From: an uncultured Candidatus Saccharibacteria bacterium
GTDB taxonomy: Bacteria; Patescibacteriota; Saccharimonadia; Saccharimonadales; Saccharimonadaceae
NCBI GenBank assembly: GCA_946406645.1
Contig: CAMJLD010000001.1
Location: 32,252-96,251 of the forward strand
Direction of reading: 5' to 3'
DNA: 64,000 nt
A program made the position numbers and the translations under genes. Within the stretch, counting starts at the first letter, position 1. Every line of letters starts with the position of its first letter. Shown piece after piece: positions 9,484 to 19,100 of the stretch. The notes below the pieces were generated by a model that had not been told where the DNA came from, did not search any database, and saw only the letters and a list, made by a program, of their open reading frames with translations.

Positions 9484-10132
9484 AAATCACCTCATAATCA
9501 CCAACATCGAACCCGCGATCAGATAGCGCCTTCGATAACGCCTCGCGAGACTCCGGAGAGTCGACATCGTCTACGACGATACAAAGGCGGGTCCGGCAAC
9601 CATCAGAGGCATCACCGAAATCAACCTTCATCCAACCATGATGTCCAGCATAGCCATACTTGTAATCGAACGGCGTATTATAATACAGCGCATACTTGCG
9701 CTCGAACGCAGACACAAAATTCTTCGCATCTTCATCGTTCGAGGCATAAAGAGTAGTCATATCGGAAGGATTGTCCATATAGTACTGCAGCCCATTCTCG
9801 GAGTTTAATAGATAATCATTCACGCTAGTAGTCCGATTAGCCTTCACCTCGATATCATATTCTTTAGCGACGAATCCTTCCGCCTCAATCTTTAGGCTAT
9901 AAGTACCAGGTTCAATTTCGTAAGTACCATTTTTATATGGCTGACCGTTCAGCGTTATATTCGCAGCAACAGGAGTAATATTGAGGTCGACAATAGTTTT
10001 GGTCGGATGGATATTATCAGTAACGGCAAACGTCGCAATGGCAATGATCATTACAGCAACCGAGCCCCAAACAAAAATCATTACCGCCTTAAAATGCGAA
10101 ACACACCAATCTAATAGACCTCTCACATTCAT
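9476..10132 (-). CDS. PEGA-domain membrane protein
   Basis: TM VIMIFVWGSVAVMIIAIATFAV; ITLNGQPYKNGTYEIEPGTYSLKIEAEGFVAKEYDIEV. Confidence 0.75.
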   Translation of the reverse strand: MNVRGLLDWCVSHFKAVMIFVWGSVAVMIIAIATFAVTDNIHPTKTIVDLNITPVAANITLNGQPYKNGTYEIEPGTYSLKIEAEGFVAKEYDIEVKANRTTSVNDYLLNSENGLQYYMDNPSDMTTLYASNDEDAKNFVSAFERKYALYYNTPFDYKYGYAGHHGWMKVDFGDASDGCRTRLCIVVDDVDSPESREALSKALSDRGFDVGDYEVIYE

Positions 10133-10213
10133 TAATTCGATTATAGCATAACCACAATGTCACAAGCGCAAAAATCGCAGAAAATTAGTATCTATGGTAT
10201 AATTAAATCCACT

Positions 10214-10289
10214 GGGGCACTAGCTCATTTGGTAGAGCGCTTCTATGGCATAGAAGAGGTGAGGAGTTCGAATCTCCTGTGCTCCACCA
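10214..10289 (+). tRNA. tRNA-Ala(GGC)
   Basis: Acceptor GGGGCAC/GTGCTCC, anticodon loop ATGGCAT, T arm, encoded ACCA end. Confidence 0.95.
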
Positions 10290-10325
10290 TTTTTTATGCT
10301 TAAAAATTTATGCTATAATGCGCTT

Positions 10326-11372
10326 ATGAATAACGAGCAAGAGAACTTAGGTATAAACACCAATGGAATCGAGCAGGCACCAGTAATGGAAGCCGCTCCG
10401 CAAGGCACAATCGTCACACCAGAAAAGAAATCAAATAAAGGTCTTATCGCGATCATTATTATTCTAGCCACATTAATCGTAGCGAGCGGCGTGGTAATAT
10501 TTATCCTTCTTAATCCGTTCGGCGATAAGAAGACTAGCCAAGGCTCGGACGACGACAAAAAGACCGCCATCAATACGGAAAATGCCTGCAAAGAACGCGT
10601 AAAAACCAGCGAACTAACAAAGGAGACTGCCTTCGCATTCAAGATTGCAGCCGAAAAGGACAAGAACTGTAACATTGATTATTTCCTAAAGGACCGCGAC
10701 CTAAGACTAGCAGAAACCGACGCCAATAACTATACGCTTATTGATTCATATTCTAAGCAAACCGAAATCAATGAAATCGCAAATTATGGCGCAAACCCAG
10801 AAATCGGATTAAATATTAGCGGCTATCTAAATAACAACAATGACGATATTAGAATTAGCTATACGACCGTTCTAAAAGACCACTACGCTATCGTGAAAGG
10901 CGATTTAAGAGGTCAGTTCGACGAAGACAAAAGCAAATTGCACAACGGCATCACTTTCGACAAGAACTATATAGACCAGCACACAGTCGACAACGACGGG
11001 GTAATTAGTCCAAAAATTTATTTCAAGAATCTGGATAAAGAATGGGTCGAAAAAGGCATGCTATTATACCTCTCAACTACCGCGTATCTCAGCTCCGCAT
11101 ATGACTACGAACTCACTGAAAGCACTAAGGAATATACGTTCACGGTCAACAGTATCGGAGCAGGCATTGATGCGACTAAAACAACCGAAAACGAAACACG
11201 TTTGCAATTAACTACATACAGCACGAGTTATACAATCGATAAAGCAACGGGAGAGCTAAAACAAACTAGGAATAGCAAGGGTAGCTTTATGACAATCAAT
11301 AAGACTTGGGAGCTTACTAGCGAGGAAGAGACAGAGCTTAAAAAAGCCAACAGTCTCTATGCGCAGCTATAA
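10326..11372 (+). CDS. Single-TM envelope protein, unknown function (start revised from 10296)
   Basis: TM GLIAIIIILATLIVASGVVIFILL; TATAAT 10314-10319 six nt before ATG 10326. Confidence 0.75.
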   Translation: MNNEQENLGINTNGIEQAPVMEAAPQGTIVTPEKKSNKGLIAIIIILATLIVASGVVIFILLNPFGDKKTSQGSDDDKKTAINTENACKERVKTSELTKETAFAFKIAAEKDKNCNIDYFLKDRDLRLAETDANNYTLIDSYSKQTEINEIANYGANPEIGLNISGYLNNNNDDIRISYTTVLKDHYAIVKGDLRGQFDEDKSKLHNGITFDKNYIDQHTVDNDGVISPKIYFKNLDKEWVEKGMLLYLSTTAYLSSAYDYELTESTKEYTFTVNSIGAGIDATKTTENETRLQLTTYSTSYTIDKATGELKQTRNSKGSFMTINKTWELTSEEETELKKANSLYAQL

Positions 11373-11540
11373 TATTTGGCTAGTTTGACCAAAAACCCAA
11401 ATTCTCTTATAATATTCTTATGACAAATCTATCCGCATTTATACCGCATTGGCCTCGAGCCTAACAGATACGTCCGCGACGTAATTGTCGCTCATGCTTG
11501 CAAATATTTACAAAATGTGATATAATATAAGGATATACAA

Positions 11541-12566
11541 ATGAAAACCATTCTTACTGGTATACGTGTGAATGAAGAGCCGACTATCGGCAACTTCATC
11601 GGCGCATACAAAACCATGATTAACTTAGCTAATGAACACGCTGGCGATGCGCAGATTAATATGTTCATCCCAGATCTTCATAGCTTCACCACGCCCATCG
11701 ACCACGACAAGCTTTATGCTCAGGTCATCAAGGGCGTCAAATACTACATCGCGGCCGGCCTCGACGTAAATAATCCAAATGTTCATATCTATCGCCAAAG
11801 CCACGTGCCTGCCCATAGCGAGTTGGCCATCATCCTCAATTGCTTCACGCCATTTGGCGAAGCGAGCCGCATGACCCAGTTTAAAGACAAGTCAAAAGAA
11901 AACCCGGACGCTATCACGGTCGGTCTCTTCGACTACCCGATTTTGATGGCCGCAGATATTCTGCTTTATGACGCAAATATCATCCCGCTCGGCGAAGACC
12001 AGTTCCAGCATCTAGAGCTCACCCGCAATATCGCGATTCGCATGAACAACAAGTTCAACAGCGAATTATTTACGGTTCCTGCACCAGAAAAAGAACAGGT
12101 CGCTTTCATGCATCTCGAAAAAGGTCTCCGCATCCGCAGTCTCACCGATCCATCCAAAAAGATGAGCAAGTCCAGCAAGGATGAGAAGTCTAAGATTAGC
12201 CTCAGCGACGACCCGGCCGCAGCCGCAAAGAAAATTATGTCCGCTACGACCGATAGCCTCGGCAAAATCAACTTTGACATGGTCAACCAACCGGGCATCA
12301 GTAACCTCATGACTATCGAAGCAATGCTTTCCGGCCGCGATATCCACGATGTCATTCAGCAATACGCTGGCCTCGAGCGCTACGGCGATCTTAAGCAAGA
12401 AGTCGCTCGCACCGTCTCGACCTTCCTCGAAGAATTCCAGCAGCGCGTCGCAGAGATTAGCGACGAAGACGTTGAACGCGTTCTAGAACAGGGTGAAGCC
12501 TACGCGAATAAAGTCGCAAACGCGAAGCTCGCAGAAGTTCAGCGCGCAGTAGGGTTAATCCGCTAA
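11541..12566 (+). CDS. trpS: Tryptophanyl-tRNA synthetase
   Basis: [59 protein letters not shown]. Confidence 0.95.
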   Translation: [341 protein letters not shown]

Positions 12567-12576
12567 TACACATGTT

Positions 12577-12625
12577 TAGGCTACTTATTAGCGGGGAGAA
12601 AAACCATGATAAGTAGCCTATTTTT
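12577..12625 (+). terminator. Terminator-like hairpin overlapping start of the next CDS
   Basis: 12-bp perfect stem TAGGCTACTTAT (12577-12588)/ATAAGTAGCCTA (12609-12620) followed by TTTTT. Confidence 0.7.
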
Positions 12626-13370
12626 GTGCTTCCTAATCTATAGTTTTATCGGTTGGGTCTGGGAAGGCTTTTTCTCGCTAATAACGCGCCACAAAATCGT
12701 GAACCGCGGCTTCCTAAACGGCCCATACTGCCCGATTTATGGCACGGGAGCATTACTATTTGCCCTAATCAATCATTTCTTTGATGGAAATCTCATCATC
12801 CAATTCCTGCTCGGCGGACTTATCGCATGCATCCTAGAATATCTAACCTCCTGGATTATGGAACTGATTTTCCATGCGCGTTGGTGGGATTACAGTAGCA
12901 GAAAATTCAACATCAATGGCCGCGTCTGCTTAGCCGGTTTCATATTGTTCGGCCTTGGAGCCGTCGCAGTGCATTTCGCACACCCGCATTTTATGAGTTT
13001 CGTCGGCAGCTTCGAGCACAAAGACATAATCGCCATCGTGGCCGCAGTCATTTTCTCGCTCGACGTCATCTCGACGAACCAGAGCTTTGCGAGATTCACG
13101 CGTATCCTCAAAGATTTCCAGAACACACTAGGCCAAGGCGCCGTAATTCAATATATCCAACACGGCAAGAACCAATTCTTCGCCGAGCTGAACAAACGCA
13201 CGAGCCGTATCCTAACCTACCAGCAACGCCGTCTCATCCGCGCCTTCCCAAATTACAAATCTAGCTACAACAATGCTTACCACGAAGTTAGAAAGCTCTA
13301 CGCCGACACGAAATTCAAACCAAAGAAAACCGCTCATGCTCGCAAAAATGCCAAGAAAATTGTAAAATAA
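12606..13370 (+). CDS. Putative ABC-transporter type IV family (CmpB-like) membrane protein
   Basis: LFLCFLIYSFIGWVWEGFFSLITRHKIVNRGFLNGPYCPIYGTGALLF matches PF06541 style from memory. Confidence 0.75.
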   Translation: MISSLFLCFLIYSFIGWVWEGFFSLITRHKIVNRGFLNGPYCPIYGTGALLFALINHFFDGNLIIQFLLGGLIACILEYLTSWIMELIFHARWWDYSSRKFNINGRVCLAGFILFGLGAVAVHFAHPHFMSFVGSFEHKDIIAIVAAVIFSLDVISTNQSFARFTRILKDFQNTLGQGAVIQYIQHGKNQFFAELNKRTSRILTYQQRRLIRAFPNYKSSYNNAYHEVRKLYADTKFKPKKTAHARKNAKKIVK

Positions 13371-13378
13371 CAGATAAT

Positions 13379-14254
13379 ATGGCAAAGAAATTCAGCAAAC
13401 CCACAATGTCGCGCGTCATTAATGGCGACATCGAGAAAAAAGAAGAAATCGTAGAGACGCCAAAGCGTCGCCTCGATATGGTTTTGCTGGAGCAATATCC
13501 TCACTATAGCCGCGCCACTATCCAGAAATTCATCAAAACTGGCGCCGTCACCGTTTCTGGCCAAATTATCAAGAAAGCCAATACTTTACTTACACTCGAA
13601 GAAGAAGGGCAAATCAGCCTTACTGAGCCGAAGAATGAATCCGAACGCCCGCCAGTCGTGTATGAGGACAACAATCTCGTCGTATTCAATAAGCCGGCAG
13701 GTATGCTTTCGATTAAAAAGGGCGCATACCTCGCGGAAAGCTCCATTGATGATTTCGGCGAGCCAGTCCATCGACTCGATCGTGACACGTCGGGCATTAT
13801 TGCCGTCGCGAAGAACCCGGAGACGAAGTCGAAACTTCAGAAGCAGTTCGCCGATCGCAAAACGCATAAAACCTACTATGCCGTCGTCGTTGGCCACCCA
13901 AAGCAACCGCACGCAATTATTAGCGTTCCACTGACACGTAACCTCAAGAAGCCTACGACCTTTATCGCCGATCCAAACGGTCGCGAAGCTATCACCGAAT
14001 ATCAAGTCATTGCAGAGAATAGCCGCTTTAGTCTCGTCGAGCTCAAACCGCGTACCGGCCGCACCCACCAGCTTCGTATTCATATGGCCCACATCGGAAC
14101 CCCGATTCTTGGCGACAAAGTCTATAACCCGAAATCGCCAAAAGCCGACCGCATGTACCTCCATGCAGCAAGCCTAGAAATTACCATCCCAGACAGCAAA
14201 CGCGTCACCTTCACGGCGCCGCTCCCGGAGGAATTCCGCGATGCAGTTAAATAA
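13379..14254 (+). CDS. RluA-family 23S rRNA pseudouridine synthase with S4 domain
   Basis: VHRLDRDTSGIIAVAKN; LKPRTGRTHQLRIHMAHIGTPILGDKVY. Confidence 0.92.
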   Translation: MAKKFSKPTMSRVINGDIEKKEEIVETPKRRLDMVLLEQYPHYSRATIQKFIKTGAVTVSGQIIKKANTLLTLEEEGQISLTEPKNESERPPVVYEDNNLVVFNKPAGMLSIKKGAYLAESSIDDFGEPVHRLDRDTSGIIAVAKNPETKSKLQKQFADRKTHKTYYAVVVGHPKQPHAIISVPLTRNLKKPTTFIADPNGREAITEYQVIAENSRFSLVELKPRTGRTHQLRIHMAHIGTPILGDKVYNPKSPKADRMYLHAASLEITIPDSKRVTFTAPLPEEFRDAVK

Positions 14255-14915
14255 TCTTGAAGAAGTCACGACTCTCGCTGCCCAGAACAATTTCTCGATT
14301 TTTGAGTTGCCACTCGGAACCGATTTCGCCGCAATTTTGCCAGCCTCGGTCCACATTAAACCAGACGAAGAAAAAAATACTATTGATATCACCAAAATCC
14401 GCGAATTATCCAACATTTCGCAAGCGAAGCAGTCTCACGATTTCTATATTGTTATCGAAAATGCCGAGACAATGAACGCCAATGCCGCCAATGCCTTCCT
14501 AAAGGCGCTCGAGGAGCCCAACGACAAGCTCCATTTCGTTTTCCTAAGCAACAATACTAGCCAGATTCTGCCGACCATCAAATCTCGCGCCAGCAATTAC
14601 TGTCTAAAGAACGATTCGAAGATTTCTGACGCGCCAAACTATGACGCCGAAACAATCGCACTTGCGAAGCAATATCTCTCCGCAACCAAAGCAAATCTCC
14701 CAGAATTGGCCGACAAAATCGCTAAACTAAATAAAGAATCCAGTCGTCAAGGCGCACTCAAGATCCTCGAATGCGCCATCGAGCTCTCCTACAAAACTTA
14801 CTTCCTTACCGGCAACGCTCAATTCCTCCAGAAGCTCGAAAAGCTGCTGACAATCTCAGATAATATCGCCGCCAACGGCCACGTGAAGCTCCAGCTTGTC
14901 GCCGGTATGCTATAA
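14241..14915 (+). CDS. DNA polymerase III delta-prime-like subunit
   Basis: VIENAETMNANAANAFLKALEEPNDKLHFVFLSNNTSQILPTIKSRA. Confidence 0.8.
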   Translation: MQLNNLEEVTTLAAQNNFSIFELPLGTDFAAILPASVHIKPDEEKNTIDITKIRELSNISQAKQSHDFYIVIENAETMNANAANAFLKALEEPNDKLHFVFLSNNTSQILPTIKSRASNYCLKNDSKISDAPNYDAETIALAKQYLSATKANLPELADKIAKLNKESSRQGALKILECAIELSYKTYFLTGNAQFLQKLEKLLTISDNIAANGHVKLQLVAGML

Positions 14916-14923
14916 TAGTACTT

Positions 14924-15823
14924 ATGTTAGCCGCCGTGCTTCTACTATTACTATGTCTATTTATCATCTTTTTCATTCCAAATTACCGCAAGGAATCTGA
15001 AGAGGAAGAAATCGATGAAATCCGCAAGAATCCACAGATTAAGAAGCTCTGGGGCCTCGCTCAAGGCGCTATGCGCGAGCAGAAGCCGATGAAGGCCGAA
15101 AAAGCTCTTCTCACGATTTTGCGTTTCGATGAAAAGAACGCCGCCGCCTACAACCGCCTTGGCATTCTTTACGCAAAAGAGAAGAAGTACAAAGAAGCAG
15201 TGGAATGTTTTGAAATTGCTCAGTCGCTCGATAATAACGCTTCGAGCATCCATAACGTCGGCCTCATCTACTTCGAGACGAAGAAATATGAACAGGCAGC
15301 CATGGCGTTCAGCAAGGCTATCGAGATGGAAGGCGACCAACCAGGCCGTTATATTGCCTATGCTAAGGCGCTTGAAAAGCTCGGCGAACGCAGCAAGGCC
15401 ATCGAAGCTCTAGAAACCGCCTACAGCCTTAGCCCAACCGCAGTGGTCCTGCGCTATATCCTCGAAATTTACGAGAATGCCGGCGATCAAGATAACGCTG
15501 AGGCAACACGCGCCCGCATCGACGAGCTACAAGCCGCTCGCGCCGCTGCTGCCGAAAGGGAAAAGAACAAGAACCGCCAGAAGCGTCTCGAAGCCAAGCA
15601 GACCCGCATCGCAAACCGCGCCGCCGCCGCGGAGAAACGTCGCGAGCAAAGACTCGCCCGCCAAGCCACGCGCCCACAGAGACCAACACTTATCCGCAAG
15701 CCAGCAAATCTAATTCGCCCACGTCCAGTCGCCAAGCCAAATACTGTTACGAAGACAAGCGATATTCGCCCAGTAAAGAAGCAGCTCGACATCAAGAAAA
15801 ACATTTCTGTCAAAGATAACTAG
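14924..15823 (+). CDS. TPR-repeat protein with N-terminal TM and basic C-terminal tail
   Basis: Tandem TPRs (AAYNRLGILYAKEKKYKEAVECFEIAQSL...); Lys/Arg/Ala-rich tail. Confidence 0.85.
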   Translation: MLAAVLLLLLCLFIIFFIPNYRKESEEEEIDEIRKNPQIKKLWGLAQGAMREQKPMKAEKALLTILRFDEKNAAAYNRLGILYAKEKKYKEAVECFEIAQSLDNNASSIHNVGLIYFETKKYEQAAMAFSKAIEMEGDQPGRYIAYAKALEKLGERSKAIEALETAYSLSPTAVVLRYILEIYENAGDQDNAEATRARIDELQAARAAAAEREKNKNRQKRLEAKQTRIANRAAAAEKRREQRLARQATRPQRPTLIRKPANLIRPRPVAKPNTVTKTSDIRPVKKQLDIKKNISVKDN

Positions 15824-15867
15824 TTTCATCTTCCAAAAACTACGAAAAAAGTATAGAATATACCTAT

Positions 15868-15943
15868 GCCGCAATAGCTCAGTTGGTAGAGCAGCCGCCT
15901 TGTAAGCGGCAGGTCATCAGTTCAAGTCTGATTTGCGGCTCCA
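15868..15943 (+). tRNA. tRNA-Thr(TGT)
   Basis: Acceptor GCCGCAA/TTGCGGC, anticodon stem-loop GCCGC-CTTGTAA-GCGGC, encoded CCA. Confidence 0.95.
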
Positions 15944-16110
15944 CGAGGAAAAACTAAAAACGCAAATTTATTTGCGCTTTTTTGTTTTTCAGAGTGGAGG
16001 AGTAAATATCGAAGATATTTACGGCTCCATCGATGCGCCAACAAATTCCGCTTATATTTATTGAAAAACCTAACGCGCTCATGTATAATTAATGCAAATT
16101 AGGAGGTGTT

Positions 16111-19100
16111 GTGACGACAGAGTATATAACCTTTGTCAGTGTTTCTACTGTTTTGGGTGCTCTACGCTGGATTGCGGCAATTTTGTTTGTGCTGTTCGTC
16201 ATTTTCATGCTCATTCGCCAAGTTAAGACGAAGAAATCTTTTGCTTTTATTGCCTCATTTATCTCCGCACTAGCAATCGTGCCGTTCCTCGTCCTAACAC
16301 CGGTCACGCTCACAATTGAGCAGGGCACTACTCCAGAACCAACACCAGTAAATCCAATCCCAAACAAAGATCCAGAACCAGAACCGCAGCCAGAACCAGA
16401 GCCAATCATTCCAATCGAACCAGTCAAACCATCCGGCGATACTCCTAACTACCAGCCTCCCGTGGCGCCAGAGCGGCCAGCAACGCCGACTGAGCCAGAA
16501 GAACCAGAAGAACCAGAAGTCACCGCCACCTACAAAGTCATTCACCGCCAGCAAAATCTTGATAATGACGAGTACTCTGCCATTGAATCGGAGACCAAGA
16601 CTGGCATTGTAGGCAAAACCGTCACGCCAGAGACGAAGACATATACTGGCTTCGTAGCACCAGCCGCAAAGACCGTCACCCTTGCCGAAAGCGGCACCGA
16701 GGTCATCTATGATTACAAGCGCGCAATGATTGCTTTCTCAGTCGAAGACGACGAATACGTTATTTCCTCGCTCCCAGAAGATAGCTATAAATATGGCACA
16801 GAGGTCACATTGACCGCGAAAGACCGCGACGGCTATACTTTTGATCACTGGAACGATGAGTCGTCATCGACCGAAAACCCGGCCACTATCGCAATCGAAT
16901 CCGCAGCCCCAATCAAACCAATCTACACTCCAAATAACTACCGCATAGTCTTCTATAAGAACGACGACACAGCCACCGGCAGCATGGCTGCACAAACACT
17001 CACCTACGACGAGTCAACGCCGCTCAACGCAAATACATTTGCTCTAGCGGGCTATTCATTTGACCACTGGGGCGACAACGACGCTGACACTGGCGCAAGA
17101 TACGCCAATCAGCAGTCCGTAAAGAATCTCGCAACCGAAGGCGACTTTGCGCTCTACGCCTTCTGGACAGCAAACAACGATACCCCATACACCGTCAACC
17201 ATTACAAAATGAAAGTGGGCGGCACCGGCTATGAATTGGCTGAATCCGAGCCAAAGACTGGCACGACCGACACGATGGCAACCCCAGATCGCAAGTCATA
17301 TGCTGGCTTCACTGCGCCCGCCGCCGAGAGCAAGAAAATCACCGGCGACGGCGAAATGCATATCGACTACTATTATTCTCGCAATCAATATACAATTACC
17401 TTCACGGAAAACGCGGCAAATATCACTAGCGATACTTTCACGAGCGGCGAAAAATACTACTATGAACAAAGCGGCAACCTCACAGCGGGCAGCAAAACAG
17501 GCTACACATTCGAAAACTGGACCGACGGCGCCACCGACACTACTCGCAGCTTCACGATGGGCGCAGCAAACGCTGAAATCGGCGCAGAGTATCGCGCAAA
17601 CACTTATACCGTTATCTTCCACGCGAACTACCAGGGTAACTCGGCAACCGCAACACAAAGCTTCACCTACGATCAGGCCCTAACAGCCCTTAGTGCGAAC
17701 GGCTTCAACCGAGCTGGCTACGATTTCGCGCACTGGAATACTAAAGCAAACGACTCCGGCAACAACTACGACAACCAAGCAGAGGTTCGGAATCTTACTA
17801 CCGCAGACGGTGGCGAGTTCCATCTTTACGCCCAATGGACGCCAAGAGACGACACTCATTACATAGTTCACCACCAATTAATGAACATAAACGGCCAAGG
17901 CTACGGCAGAGGCGTAGACGAAGATGGATATGGTACGAGCGATACCGAAGTGACACCAGCCGTAAAGACATTCAACGGTTTCACCGCACCGCAACCACAA
18001 ACTATTACAATCGCAGCAGACGGCTCAACGGAAGTCTACTATAAATACGACCGCCAGAAGAGAACGCTCACAATCGAAGACGCAGAATTTGTCGAAACAA
18101 CGACGCCGTCCGACGAGTACTATTTCAATACCTATATCACACTAAAAGCAAAAGATAGGGGAGGCTATACCTTCGTAAGATGGAGTAATCGCGAAGATAA
18201 CACTAACCAGACATACTCCTTCAATCTCTCGGACAATACAACTATCCGCCCAATCTATACCGCAAACACATATAATGTCGTATTCCATTCAAACGTCCCG
18301 GGAAACGATCAGACATCCACCCAATCATTCACCTATGATGACGCATACAAGGCACTCGCCGCCAACGAATTCACCTACACTGGCCATGAGTTCAACAAGT
18401 GGACCACGAATGCCGATGGCACGGGCGATACCTACGACGACGAAGAGACCGTCCGCAACCTCACGACATCGGGCGATTTCCCGCTCTACGCAAAGTGGAC
18501 CGAGAGCGCTCAGCCAGTCTATGTTTGCCGCAAGGCGACAACGCTACACGAAGCTCCAAACGGATACTTTGGCCAACTCCCTGACGACAATAACCCGAAG
18601 CAACCTGGCGACGCATACGATTGCCAAGTGAGCGATACTGTTACCCAAAGGTTCTACTACATAGGCAAGAATGGCAATAACGCAGTACTTCTATCAAGCG
18701 AGGGCATTGATTACAGCAACAACTATTCATACGATAACGCATATAACCTTCTCTATACCAGTGCAACATGGAATAACGACAAGCTTGTCGAATTTGATGA
18801 CGGCAAAGTCACCCGCTTCATTACATACCAAGAAGTATTAAACGCATGTCCTAATGCAAAGAACGATAATGCATTATTAGATTGTTCTTACTTCCTCGAG
18901 GGGACGGCATACGACCCAATCACAACCGGCAGATCGGCATATTGGATCAAGATCGAAGGAACACAGCTCTGGCGTATTCATAATAACGGCAAAAAGCTAG
19001 TCACGGCACAATCCTCGAACACTTCCGTTTCTCGCCCGGTCATTGAAGTGCCGACCGAATATATAGAAGGGCTCGCAGAGCTGCCAAAGTACACAATCAC

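Noticed and set aside
13586-14164. 192-aa minus ORF opposite the RluA-type gene
   Set aside because: Antisense shadow of a well-supported gene
16321-16520. Pro/Glu codon-repeat tract as a possible CRISPR or tandem DNA repeat
   Set aside because: Imperfect coding repeats (CCAGAACCAGAA-like) forming a Pro/Glu protein linker; no spacer structure
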